DNA of 64,000 nucleotides, taken from assembly GCF_951793255.1 (NCBI RefSeq), contig NZ_OX636706.1, positions 582,001 through 646,000 on the forward strand, read 5' to 3'. The position numbers and the translations under genes were made by a program. The notes under the pieces were generated by a model, which worked only from the letters and a program-made list of their open reading frames with translations, had not been told where the DNA came from and ran no database searches. The DNA is from Desulfovibrio piger (GTDB lineage Bacteria > Desulfobacterota > Desulfovibrionia > Desulfovibrionales > Desulfovibrionaceae). Positions 35,583 through 44,577 of the stretch are shown piece by piece (positions within the stretch are counted from its first letter, which is position 1; the number at the start of each line of letters is the position of its first letter).

Positions 35583-37818
35583 CGTCGCCTCCTTTCACAT
35601 AGCCGCAGCCCTTGGTGGGGCACATGATCTTGACGCTGCCGTCGCGGCCGCGCTTCTCCACCAGATAGAAGGAATTACAGCGCGGGCAAGGTCCGGGCAC
35701 GGGCTTGTCCCACAGGGCGAAATCACATTGCGGGTAGCGGTCGCAGGAATAGAAAAGCTTGCCGCGCTTGGTGCTTTTTTCCACCATGCGGCCTTCGCCG
35801 CAGCGCGGGCACATGACGCCCGTGGCCATGGGCGCGGTATAGTTGCAGTCCGGGTAGCCCGTGCAGGCGATGAAGCGGCTGCCCGTACGGGCGTGCTTGA
35901 TGACCAGATCCTTGCCGCAGCGCGGGCACTCGCCCACCTTTTCCAGTTCGGGCTTCTGCGGGGCCACTATCTCCAGACGGCCGTCCTCGGTGCGCTGGAA
36001 ATTGCTGGTGAAACGGCAGTCGGGATAGCCGCTGCAGGCCAGGAAGGGCCCGGCCTTGCCGAACTTGATCATCAGGGGCTTGCCGCAGTCGGGGCAGGCC
36101 AGATCGGTGGGCAGGCCGCCCTTGACGCTCTGCATGTTCTTGGCGGCAGCCGCCAGCGTGGGGTTGAAATCCGCGGCAAAGGCATGCATCAGGTCCACCC
36201 ACTGCTGGTCGCCGTCGGCCACCTTGTCCAGCAGGCTCTCCATCTCGGCCGTGAAGCCCACGTCCATGAGATGCGGGAAGTGCTGCACCAGCTGCTCACA
36301 GACCACGCGCCCCAGATCGGTGGGGATGAAGTGGCGGTCCTGCAGGCTCACGTATTCGCGGTCCTGCAGGGTGGAGATGATGCTGGCGTAGGTGGAGGGG
36401 CGGCCGATGCCCTGCTCTTCCAGTTCGCGCACCAGGCTGGCTTCGCTGTAGCGGGCCGGGGGCTGGGTGAACTTCTGTTCCTTGTCCAGCTTCTCCAGCT
36501 TCAGGGTCTGGCCGGCCTCCAGGGGCGGCAGCTCGGCATCGCCTTCGTCCTTGCCGCGGGGCAGCACGGCCAAAAAGCCGGGAAAAAGCAGGCGCTCGCC
36601 CTTGGCCTTCCACTGGGTACGGCCGCAGGCCACGGTCACCGTGGTGTCGTGGAAGCGGGCCCCGGCCATCTGCGAGGCCACGAAGCGCGACCAGATCAGG
36701 CGGTACAGGTTGTACTGGTCCGGGGGCAGGGCCGCCTTGACCATCTCGGGCGTGATGTTCACATCCACGGGCCGGATGGCTTCGTGGGCGTCCTGCGCGC
36801 CGCTCTTGGTCTTGTAGACGCGCTTCTTGGCCGGCAGGTAATCGTTGCCGAACTCGCGCTGGATGAAGTCATGCGCCGCCTGCCGGGCCTCGTCGGCGAT
36901 GCGGGTGGAGTCGGTACGCATGTAGGTGATGAGGGCCGTGATGCTGCCGTCTTCCATCTCCACGCCTTCGTAGAGGCGCTGGGCGATGTTCATGGTGCGC
37001 TTGGCCGTGTAGGAAAGACGCTGGTTGGCGGCCTGCTGCAGGGTGGAGGTGATGAAGGGCGGCTGCGGCGCGCGCTCGCGCTCCTTCTGTTCCACGCTCT
37101 CCACCACGAAGGGCTGGCCCTTGAGCTCGGCCTCCAGGGCGTTGGCCTCCTCGGCATTGCGGATCACGGCCTTCTTGCCGCCGATGCGCGCCAGTTCCGC
37201 ACGCACGGAGGGCGGCACCCCGGCGCCCAGCAGGGCCTTGAACAGCCAGTATTCTTCCGGCTTGAAGGCGGCACGCTCGGCCTCGCGCTCCACGATGAGG
37301 CGCAGGGCCACGGACTGCACGCGCCCGGCGGAGATGCCGCGCTTGATGGTCTTCCAGAGCAGGGGCGAGATCTTGTAGCCCACCAGGCGATCCAGCACGC
37401 GCCGGGCCTGCTGGGCATCGAAAAGGTGCTGGTTGAGCTCGCGCGGATGGGCCAGGGCCTCCTTGACGGCGCGGGCGGTGATCTCGTTGAACTGGATGCG
37501 CTTGATGTCCTTGGCCTTGTCGCGGATCAGCTCCGCCACATGCCAGGCGATGGCCTCCCCTTCGCGGTCCGGGTCGGGGGCCAGATAGACGGTGTCGGCC
37601 TTGGCTGCGGCGCTGCGCAGCTCGCTGACCACGTTCTTCTTATTGTCGATGATCTCGTACTGGGGGGCAAAATCGTTGGCTTCGTCCACGCCCAGACTGC
37701 TGGACGGCAGGTCGCGCACATGGCCCACGCTGGCCTGCACCATGTACTGCGGTCCCAGAAATTTCTTGATGGTCTTCACCTTGGCCGGCGATTCCACGAT
37801 GATCAGCTGCTTGCCCAT
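35566..37818 (-). CDS. topA: DNA topoisomerase I (type IA)
   Basis: The protein has 750 residues. The Toprim domain opens with IIVESPAKVKTIKKFLG and carries APDPDREGEAIAWH. The active-site tyrosine is in ITYMRTDSTRI near residue 315. Four C-terminal Cys4 zinc ribbons follow (CPDCGK, CPRCGK, CPRCGE and CPRCNS blocks). It relaxes negative supercoils in the cytoplasm. AAGGGA precedes the ATG at 37818; the open frame continues upstream to 38814 but without coding character. The 3' end overlaps xdhC. Confidence 0.95.
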   Translation of the reverse strand: MGKQLIIVESPAKVKTIKKFLGPQYMVQASVGHVRDLPSSSLGVDEANDFAPQYEIIDNKKNVVSELRSAAAKADTVYLAPDPDREGEAIAWHVAELIRDKAKDIKRIQFNEITARAVKEALAHPRELNQHLFDAQQARRVLDRLVGYKISPLLWKTIKRGISAGRVQSVALRLIVEREAERAAFKPEEYWLFKALLGAGVPPSVRAELARIGGKKAVIRNAEEANALEAELKGQPFVVESVEQKERERAPQPPFITSTLQQAANQRLSYTAKRTMNIAQRLYEGVEMEDGSITALITYMRTDSTRIADEARQAAHDFIQREFGNDYLPAKKRVYKTKSGAQDAHEAIRPVDVNITPEMVKAALPPDQYNLYRLIWSRFVASQMAGARFHDTTVTVACGRTQWKAKGERLLFPGFLAVLPRGKDEGDAELPPLEAGQTLKLEKLDKEQKFTQPPARYSEASLVRELEEQGIGRPSTYASIISTLQDREYVSLQDRHFIPTDLGRVVCEQLVQHFPHLMDVGFTAEMESLLDKVADGDQQWVDLMHAFAADFNPTLAAAAKNMQSVKGGLPTDLACPDCGKPLMIKFGKAGPFLACSGYPDCRFTSNFQRTEDGRLEIVAPQKPELEKVGECPRCGKDLVIKHARTGSRFIACTGYPDCNYTAPMATGVMCPRCGEGRMVEKSTKRGKLFYSCDRYPQCDFALWDKPVPGPCPRCNSFYLVEKRGRDGSVKIMCPTKGCGYVKGGDDGQDA

Positions 37819-38136
37819 GATGTCCCTTGTCCATCCGACTGCCGGACGGCAGTGGCAGGAGGTGAATGAAAAAAGACGGTCCCGTGGACCGTTCATGCTG
37901 CCTTGAGGCTGCCCGGAAGGAAAAAGAAGCAGGAAAAAAGCCGGGCCCGCCAGGTCCGCGGCAAGGGCCCTCAGGCCTGCCGTGTGCGCGGAGGATACGG
38001 CAAAATGCAGCCACGTCAAGCCCGCGTCGCCGCCACAGGGGCTCCCGGCGCGCCCTTTCCGCCGTCTGGACAGGCCTACCGGCCTGGGATACAACATATA
38101 AATGACCGGGATCATTTTCCCCCTCAAGGAGCCGTC

Positions 38137-38781
38137 ATGCATCCGCACCGCATCCTGAGCCTGTTGTTCCTCCTGCTTCTGTCCCTGGCCCTGGGGGCCT
38201 GTGCCTCGCACGATGCCCGCCCGGTGCCGGAGCCCGGCGCGCCCCTGCCTGCCGTCACCCTGGAACGGGGCGACAGGGTCTTCATCAAGATCGAGAACGG
38301 CAAGAGCATGACGGAGGACCTGCACTCCATGCTCACGGCCTATCTGCAGAGCGAACGCGGCCTGAACCCGGCCTCGGACGTCAAGGAAGCCGACCTGGTG
38401 ATCCTGGTGGAGATCCGCGACGTCTGGGCCACCAGCGACGGCAGCCGGGTGAGCGCCGGACGCACGCTGGGCAACGTGGGCACGGGCACCATGCTGGGCG
38501 TGCTGCTGGGCGGCCTGGTGGACGGGCGCGGCGGCGCCATCGTAGGCGCGGGCATCGGCGCCACGGTGGGCGTGGGCGCCACCCTGCACGACGCGGGCGA
38601 CAGCTACACCAGCTGGGCCATGGAAGCCGCCGTGGGCACGGCCGCCCGCCGCATCCCCGACAAGGACAGCCTGCATACCGTTGCCGTGACCAGCCGCGGC
38701 GATCCCCGCAGCAAGGAAGAGGCCTTCGCCGGGCTGGAAGACGCCCTGTGCCGGGCCATCCTGGAGTCCATCAGGAGCTGA
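38137..38781 (+). CDS. TraT-like lipoprotein 1
   Basis: The protein has 214 residues with a lipobox LGAC near residue 24. RVFIKIENGKSMTEDL followed by a Gly-rich hydrophobic stretch (GTGTMLGVLLGGLVDG, then GAIVGAGIGATVGVGATL) matches the layout of TraT. That F-plasmid outer-membrane lipoprotein is involved in surface exclusion and serum resistance. No conjugation genes are nearby, so it is a chromosomal relative of unknown role. AAGGAG precedes the ATG. A second, more divergent relative is encoded at 46430-47065. Confidence 0.7.
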   Translation: MHPHRILSLLFLLLLSLALGACASHDARPVPEPGAPLPAVTLERGDRVFIKIENGKSMTEDLHSMLTAYLQSERGLNPASDVKEADLVILVEIRDVWATSDGSRVSAGRTLGNVGTGTMLGVLLGGLVDGRGGAIVGAGIGATVGVGATLHDAGDSYTSWAMEAAVGTAARRIPDKDSLHTVAVTSRGDPRSKEEAFAGLEDALCRAILESIRS

Positions 38782-38833
38782 CCGGCAGGCGAAAGCGCAG
38801 CACGCCGGGATCATTCATTTATTCCATATGGAA

Positions 38834-38867
38834 GGGCCGCAGCATCCAGCTGCGGCCCCTTTCTTTT
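38834..38867 (+). terminator. Terminator after TraT-like gene 1
   Basis: GGGCCGCAGC and its near-complement CTGCGGCCC pair around ATCCAG, followed by CTTTCTTTTT. Confidence 0.8.
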
Positions 38868-38902
38868 TCCTGCCTTTGACCCGTGAAAAACCGGCGCTGC
38901 AC

Positions 38903-38930
38903 TTGACAAAAAAGCGCTCTTCTGAATAGT
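38903..38930 (+). promoter_or_regulatory. Sigma-70-like promoter of the GntR gene
   Basis: A perfect TTGACA (38903-38908) is followed 16 bases later by AATAGT (38925-38930). Beyond it is a very AT-rich tract up to the gene. Confidence 0.5.
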
Positions 38931-38980
38931 CATATATATATTTTATAAAATTTATTAAAAAAAAGCAGGTTAGCGTAAAC

Positions 38981-39742
38981 ATGGGGTTGAATCGGTCGCT
39001 TTTGAGTCCTGCGGATTTCCGCAGCCGGGGACGTACCCCCCTGTATGCACGACTGGAAGAACGCCTGCGTCATCTCATCGAAACAGGCGTCTGGAAAGCC
39101 AATGAACGGATACCGACGGAACGTGAACTGGTCGATATGACCGGCATCGGGATCAACACCGTCAAAAAAGCCCTGAAAGACCTTGAACAGGCCGGCTACC
39201 TCCAGCGCCGCCAGGGCGCGGGGACCTTCGTCACGCCGCCGGAGACCCTCTTCGGCCTGCACAGGTATTACGGGATGATGCGCGATTTCGGCGATAACCT
39301 GGGACGGCATCACAAGGAATTCCTTTCCCTGCAGCTGGAAGACGCCTCCGATGACATCCGGCGCTACCTGGCCCTGGCGCCCGGTGTGCAGGTGTTCCGT
39401 CTGGAGCGTCTTCTCCATGTGGGCGGCCGGAAAAGCATCCATACCTTTTCCTGGCTGCCGGCCGATCTTTTTGCCGGTCTGGACGCCGTCCCCGTGGATG
39501 AGTTCACGACCTTCCCCCTGTATGAGCTGCTGGCCACACGGTTCAACGTCATTTCCCGCCGCAGCCGGGAGCTGCTGGCGGCCTGCACGGCCTCGGCATA
39601 TGTCGCCTCCCTGCTGGAGATCCCGGAAGGGACCCCCATGCTCGCCACGGCCATCATCTCATTCGATTCCAGGAGCCGTCCTTTCGAATTTCGCAGAAGC
39701 TGTGTCCTTACGGATGTCATGAGATTGTACCGGGAATTCTGA
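38981..39742 (+). CDS. GntR-family regulator with UTRA domain (HutC type)
   Basis: The protein has 253 residues. The N-terminal winged helix (residues about 20-85) has the GntR signature: PLYARLEERLRHLI, then IPTERELVDMTGIGINTVKKAL, and a wing ending RRQGAGTFV. The rest is a UTRA ligand-binding fold. Such proteins usually repress the genes beside them until a small metabolite binds. It sits directly upstream of, and co-directional with, tctCBA and the flavoprotein pair, so it likely controls them. The ligand may be the transported acid or a product. The ribosome-binding site is weak. Confidence 0.88.
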   Translation: MGLNRSLLSPADFRSRGRTPLYARLEERLRHLIETGVWKANERIPTERELVDMTGIGINTVKKALKDLEQAGYLQRRQGAGTFVTPPETLFGLHRYYGMMRDFGDNLGRHHKEFLSLQLEDASDDIRRYLALAPGVQVFRLERLLHVGGRKSIHTFSWLPADLFAGLDAVPVDEFTTFPLYELLATRFNVISRRSRELLAACTASAYVASLLEIPEGTPMLATAIISFDSRSRPFEFRRSCVLTDVMRLYREF

Positions 39743-39802
39743 TACGCCCGTCAACCCTAGCCCGGGCCGCGGAGATCTTTCCCGGCCCTGGAGGTACTTG
39801 CC

Positions 39803-40759
39803 ATGCACCTGCTGAAAAAGGTTTCCCTGTTCTGTACCTGTGCTGTCCTGCTCCTGGCCTGTCCGGCCATGGCCGACACCAGCTGGCCCACGAAGCCGGT
39901 GACCCTCATGGTCTCCAACAGTGTGGGCGGCATGGTCGACGTGACCAGCCGCATCCTGGCGGACGGGATGCTCAAGATCCTGGGCCAGCCCCTCGTCATC
40001 CAGAACAAGCCCGGTGCGGGCGGCCAGATCTGCCTGCGCTATGTCGCCCGTTCCCAGCCGGACGGCTATACGGTCTTCAGCGGCAACATCACCACGCCCC
40101 TGGCGGCCACCGAACTTGCCGGCAAGAACCTCCTCAACCTCGACGACTATGAGTTCGTCGGCGGTTTCCTGCCCAACGAACGGGCCCTGTACATCCATGC
40201 CGACGCCCCGTTCAAGACCTGGGAAGAATTCGTGGCTTACGCCAAGGCCCATCCCGATACGCTGAGCATCGGCTTTGGCGGCAACCAGTGGTCCTATGAA
40301 CTGATGAAGTATGTCACGGCCAAGGCCGGCATCCAGTGCAAGCTCATCAACTACAAGAGCGGCGGCGACGCCTCGGCCGACTTCTTCGGCCGCCATATCG
40401 ACATCGTCGAGCTGGGGGTGGGCACGCCCGTCTACCAGGCCGCCCTGGAAGGCAAGGCCCGGATGCTCATCGTGACTTCCGGCAACCAGATCCCCCACTT
40501 CGATGCCCCCCGTCTGCTGGACAAGGGCTATCCCTATCCCATCCTGAGCGAATTCGGCCTGCTGATGCCCAAGGGGACCCCGCAGGAGATCATCAGCAAG
40601 ATGGAAGCGGCCCTGGAGACCGTGCTGAAGGATCCCGAGACCCTGAAGAAGATGCACACGCTCGGTGCGCAGGCGCGCTTCATCTCCGGCAAGGATCTGA
40701 AAGCCCGCTGCCTCGAGGTACGCAAGGGCATCCGGGAAATGAAGGCCGACCAGAAGTAA
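39803..40759 (+). CDS. tctC: Tripartite tricarboxylate transporter binding protein (TctC)
   Basis: The protein has 318 residues. A signal peptide ends in AMADT near residue 24. The mature start WPTKPVTLMV, a GGMVDVTSR loop and NKPGAGGQICLRYVARSQPDGYT are the TctC/Bug signature. It is periplasmic and captures a carboxylate for TctBA. GGAGGT precedes the ATG. It is the first gene of the structural operon, 60 bases after the GntR gene. Bug proteins bind very diverse acids, so the substrate cannot be named. Confidence 0.9.
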   Translation: MHLLKKVSLFCTCAVLLLACPAMADTSWPTKPVTLMVSNSVGGMVDVTSRILADGMLKILGQPLVIQNKPGAGGQICLRYVARSQPDGYTVFSGNITTPLAATELAGKNLLNLDDYEFVGGFLPNERALYIHADAPFKTWEEFVAYAKAHPDTLSIGFGGNQWSYELMKYVTAKAGIQCKLINYKSGGDASADFFGRHIDIVELGVGTPVYQAALEGKARMLIVTSGNQIPHFDAPRLLDKGYPYPILSEFGLLMPKGTPQEIISKMEAALETVLKDPETLKKMHTLGAQARFISGKDLKARCLEVRKGIREMKADQK

Positions 40760-40840
40760 CAACGCTTGAACCGGGCGCATGACGCGCCGCTTCTCCGGGA
40801 TCAGGAAGGAAAGGCCCGGGGGAAGGAGAGGGGGGATCAC

Positions 40841-41290
40841 ATGCATCAGGATCGACTGCTCGGACTGGGACTGCTCCTGCTCTGTGCATTGGGATGGTTT
40901 TGGCTCATACCGGTCTATGTGGAAGGGGACATACAGCAGGTCTACCCCAGGGCCGTCATCATTCTCATCTCCCTGGCTTCCCTCGGGCTCTGCCTGCGCT
41001 CCGAGCCCAGGGTCAAGGCAAAGCCGATCCCGCCGGAAGATCGTCCCGCCCGCCTCATGGCCGCCCTGAAGCTGGTGGGGCTCATGGCTGCCTACCTGGC
41101 CTACCTGCTGCTGATCCCCCGGCTGGGCTTTTTCTCCTGCAGCCTCGTTGCCGCGGTGTTTTTCCTCTGGTTCCTGGGGGTACGCAAGCTGCGCTCCCTG
41201 CTGCTCGTCCCCTGCATCATCCTGATATGCGTGCATCTGCTCATTGAACGCGGCCTGCGCTTCGACCTGCCTGACGGCCTGCTGTTTTAA
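40841..41290 (+). CDS. tctB: Tripartite tricarboxylate transporter small membrane subunit (TctB)
   Basis: The protein has 149 residues with four hydrophobic segments and little else, as in TctB. An AAGGAGAG-rich stretch precedes the ATG at 40841. An upstream in-frame start is less likely because it adds a charged leader. It forms the membrane unit with TctA, encoded 20 bases later. Confidence 0.8.
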   Translation: MHQDRLLGLGLLLLCALGWFWLIPVYVEGDIQQVYPRAVIILISLASLGLCLRSEPRVKAKPIPPEDRPARLMAALKLVGLMAAYLAYLLLIPRLGFFSCSLVAAVFFLWFLGVRKLRSLLLVPCIILICVHLLIERGLRFDLPDGLLF

Positions 41291-41310
41291 CCCGTACTGC
41301 TGAGGCTACT

Positions 41311-42825
41311 ATGGACCAGATTCTTGAAGGGATCTCCCTTGTGCTCCAATGGGAAAACCTGCTCCTCGCCATGTTCGGGGTCGCAGCGGGCATGGTGCTG
41401 GGGTGCATCCCCGGCCTGAACGCCAATGTAGGCATCGTCCTTCTGCTGCCGTTCACCTTTTATCTCGGCCCCGTCCCCGGTATCGCCATGCTCATGGGCA
41501 TGTCCAAGGGGGACGGTTTCGGCGGTTCCATACCGTCCATCCTGTTCAATATCCCGGGCACGGCCCACGCCGTCGTGACCACACTGGACGGCTACCCGCT
41601 GACAAAGAAGGGACAGGGCGGCAAGGCCCTGGAGACCGCCCTTGCGGCCTCCTGTACGGCCGACTTCACCTCCGACCTCATCCTGATCTTCCTGGCAGCG
41701 CCCGTTGCCGCCATGGCCCTGCATGTGGGCCCGCCGGAATACACCATGATCGTGCTGTTTTCCGTGGTCCTGATCGCGCTGGCCGCCAGTGACGACCCCC
41801 TGCGCGGGCTCGTCAGCACCGGCCTCGGCCTGCTGCTGGCCGCCGTGGGCATGGACCCAGACGAGGGCACCGAGCGCCTCACCTTCGGCATCCTGGACCT
41901 GTGCGACGGCATCCCCCTGATGCCGCTGGCGCTGGGCCTGATGGCCGTTTCCGAACTGTTCCGCCAGTCGGAGACCAGCTTTTTCCGCTACTTTCGCGGG
42001 CTGGGGCTGCAGGAGCATGTGGCCTTCTCCACCGGCCGCCCGGAAGATGAGCACCTGAGCTGGAAGGAATACAAAAGCCTGCTGCCCACCATCTTCCGCT
42101 CCACCGGCATCGGTTCCCTCATCGGCATCCTGCCCGGCATCGGCACCTCCGTCGCCTCCTACCTGAGCTACGTCGTCGCCAAGCGGCGCTCGAAGCATCC
42201 CGAAAAGTTCGGGACAGGCGTGCTGGAAGGGGTGGCCTCGTGCGAAGCCGGCAACAACGCCGTGAACGGCCCCAACCTCATCCCCCTGGTCACCCTGGGC
42301 ATCCCCGGCAACCTGGCCGCGGCCCTGATCCTCGGCGGCCTGATGGTCAAGGGCCTGACCCCCGGCCCCACCTTCATGGAGAACCAGGCGCCCATGCTCT
42401 ACGCCCTGTTCACCGTGATGCTGTTCTCCAACATCTTCACCTTCCTGTTCGGCAAGCTGGCCATCCGCTATGCCCACAAGATGACCAGCATCTCCCCCAG
42501 CGCGCTCCACGGCAACATCCTGATCCTGTGCGCCATGGGCTGCTATGTTTCCCAGAACAGCGCCTTTGCCCTGCTGATCATGTTCACCTTTGCCGTCGTG
42601 GGCTACATCTTCCTGCGCCTCAAGCTCAGCCTGCCAGTCTTCCTGGTGGCCTACATCCTCGGGAGCATGCTGGAACACAAGCTGCGCCAGAGCCTGGCCC
42701 TGTCGGACGGGGACTTCACCATCTTCCTCACCCGGCCCATCTCCGCGACGTTCCTGGCCCTGACGGTGATCTGCACCCTGTATTTCCTGTTCAGGAAGAA
42801 GAGCGCGTCCGGGAAGGCGTCCTAG
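41311..42825 (+). CDS. tctA: Tripartite tricarboxylate transporter large membrane subunit (TctA)
   Basis: The protein has 504 residues and about twelve membrane segments. GVAAGMVLGCIPGLNANVG near the N-terminus, GDGFGGSIPSILFNIPGT near residue 68, and the later repeat GILPGIGTSVASYLSY are TctA hallmarks. It moves the TctC-bound solute across the cytoplasmic membrane, probably with sodium or protons. The next gene, a flavoprotein, begins 87 bases downstream in the same direction. Confidence 0.9.
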   Translation: MDQILEGISLVLQWENLLLAMFGVAAGMVLGCIPGLNANVGIVLLLPFTFYLGPVPGIAMLMGMSKGDGFGGSIPSILFNIPGTAHAVVTTLDGYPLTKKGQGGKALETALAASCTADFTSDLILIFLAAPVAAMALHVGPPEYTMIVLFSVVLIALAASDDPLRGLVSTGLGLLLAAVGMDPDEGTERLTFGILDLCDGIPLMPLALGLMAVSELFRQSETSFFRYFRGLGLQEHVAFSTGRPEDEHLSWKEYKSLLPTIFRSTGIGSLIGILPGIGTSVASYLSYVVAKRRSKHPEKFGTGVLEGVASCEAGNNAVNGPNLIPLVTLGIPGNLAAALILGGLMVKGLTPGPTFMENQAPMLYALFTVMLFSNIFTFLFGKLAIRYAHKMTSISPSALHGNILILCAMGCYVSQNSAFALLIMFTFAVVGYIFLRLKLSLPVFLVAYILGSMLEHKLRQSLALSDGDFTIFLTRPISATFLALTVICTLYFLFRKKSASGKAS

Positions 42826-42912
42826 CCGTCCACCATCTGGAACTAACGCACCTCCCGGTCCTGCGCCGGTGTGCATGCTTGCAACGCAGTTAACCTGCAT
42901 AAGGAGACCACC

Positions 42913-44577
42913 ATGCAATATGAACGTATCGACGCCGATTTCCTGATCATCGGCGGCGGAAGCGCCGGATGTATGGCTGCCATTCGGGCGCTGGAAAGCA
43001 ATCCGAAGCTCAAGGTCGTCATCTTTGAAAAAAGCGACCTCAAGTACGGGGGCTCCATCGCCCGCGGCATGGATGCCCTGAACATCGTGGCCATCCCCGG
43101 CAAGGCGACGCCGGAGATGTACGTGGACGCCATCACCGAAAGCTCGCTGGGCGTCTGTGACTACGGCCCGAGCTACGTCATGGCGGCACGTTCCTTCGAA
43201 CTGCTCAAAAAGCTGGAATCGTGGGGCGTCTACTTCCCCAAGGATGAAAAAGGCCAGTTCAAGACGCTCAAATACCACGTCAAGGGCGAATTCCAGGCCT
43301 GCATGGAAGAACCCAACCTGAAAGTGATGATCGCCCAGAGGGCCACGGAACTCGGGGCCAAGACCTACAACCGCACCATGGTCACCCGCCTCCTCAAGGA
43401 CGGGGACCGCATCGCCGGGGCCATCGGCTTCAACACCCGTTCCGGCCGTGTCGTCGTCTGTCGCTCCAAGACCGTCCTGCTCTCCAACGGCGGGACGGCC
43501 CGCTACTCCCTGCCCGCTTCCGACTACCATTACGGCCTGTTCGACTTCCCCGGCAACACCGGGGACGGCTACATCGCCGGTTTCGATGCCGGCGCCGGTC
43601 TGACGGGCATGGAATACACCCGCTCTTCCATGCTGATCAAAGATGCCAGCATGCCCCTGCTGGCCGTCACGGTCACCCGCGGCGGCCGGGTGCTGGACAT
43701 CTTCGACAACATCCTCATGGAGAACGAAGTGGGCCGCCGCAGCAGCATGCAGGACGTGTTCGCCAAGGGGAACTATCCCCTGCGCATCCGCCTGAGCCAT
43801 CTGAAGGAAGAGACCATCAAGGAGATCGAGAACGTCCTGTTCTCCACCGAGCGCCCGGTGCAGGAGCGCTTCTTCAAGGGACGCCGGGTCGACTTCCGCA
43901 AGCAGGACATCGAGCTGTGGCCCACGGAATGCCAGCTGTGCGGCGGTCACGGCCTCAGCGGCTTCCGCATCAATGAAAAGGCCGAGACCTGCGTGCCCGG
44001 CCTGTACGCGGCCGGTGACGTGGCCTCCGTGCCCCAGCAGCACCTGAGCGGCGCCTTCGTCTTTGGCGAGATCGCCGGGGAGCAGGCCGTGGAATTCGCG
44101 GCGGCCCAGGATCAGCCCGCGTTCGATGCCGACGCCGTGGAGAGCTTCCTGGCCGAACACGAGCGCCGCAGCAAGATGGACGGCGAGATCGCCCTGCCCG
44201 AGCTGGAGCACAAGGCCCGCCGCCTGATCACCGACTACACGATCTCTCCCAAGAACCACCTCAAGCTCACGCGCTGGCTCGAATGGTCCGAGATCCTCAA
44301 GGACGAACTGCGCGGGAACGTCATGGTCCGCAACGGCCATGACCTTGCCCTGATGTACGAAGTGGAAAACATCATCCGTTCCGCCGACCTCTCCGCCACG
44401 GCCGCCAGGTTCCGTGAAGAAAGCCGCTGGGGCAGCGCCCACAAGCGCTTCGACTTCCCCGAGCGCGACGACGTCAACTGGAAGTGCCATGTCGTCCTCA
44501 AGAAGGGCGCCGACGATGCCATCGTACCGAGCAAGGTACGCGTTCAGAACACTATGCAAGAGGAAGTGGTGCTGTAA
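42913..44577 (+). CDS. FAD flavoprotein of the AprA/fumarate reductase superfamily
   Basis: The protein has 554 residues. The FAD-binding Rossmann motif DFLIIGGGSAGCMAA is at residues 9-23. The cofactor-closing segment VPGLYAAGDVASVPQQHLSGAFVFGEIAG lies near 370. GGSIARGMDAL and LKKLESWGVYF resemble the alpha subunit of adenylylsulfate reductase and fumarate reductases. A Cys-rich CQLCGGHGLSGF lies near the active site. It has no signal peptide, so it is cytoplasmic. The stop codon overlaps the next start (TAATG), so it is translationally coupled to the Fe-S oxidoreductase and probably forms a complex with it. The substrate is probably the acid imported by TctABC (inference). It is not AprA itself: no aprB or sat lies nearby. 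Confidence 0.8.
   Translation: MQYERIDADFLIIGGGSAGCMAAIRALESNPKLKVVIFEKSDLKYGGSIARGMDALNIVAIPGKATPEMYVDAITESSLGVCDYGPSYVMAARSFELLKKLESWGVYFPKDEKGQFKTLKYHVKGEFQACMEEPNLKVMIAQRATELGAKTYNRTMVTRLLKDGDRIAGAIGFNTRSGRVVVCRSKTVLLSNGGTARYSLPASDYHYGLFDFPGNTGDGYIAGFDAGAGLTGMEYTRSSMLIKDASMPLLAVTVTRGGRVLDIFDNILMENEVGRRSSMQDVFAKGNYPLRIRLSHLKEETIKEIENVLFSTERPVQERFFKGRRVDFRKQDIELWPTECQLCGGHGLSGFRINEKAETCVPGLYAAGDVASVPQQHLSGAFVFGEIAGEQAVEFAAAQDQPAFDADAVESFLAEHERRSKMDGEIALPELEHKARRLITDYTISPKNHLKLTRWLEWSEILKDELRGNVMVRNGHDLALMYEVENIIRSADLSATAARFREESRWGSAHKRFDFPERDDVNWKCHVVLKKGADDAIVPSKVRVQNTMQEEVVL

Noticed and set aside
38137-38781. Evidence of a conjugative plasmid from the TraT-like gene
   Set aside because: No other tra, mob or replication genes are present, and the neighbours are chromosomal housekeeping genes.
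42913-44577. Annotating the flavoprotein as adenylylsulfate reductase AprA
   Set aside because: There is no aprB, sat or qmo neighbour. The context is a carboxylate importer and a GltD-like partner, so only superfamily membership is supported.
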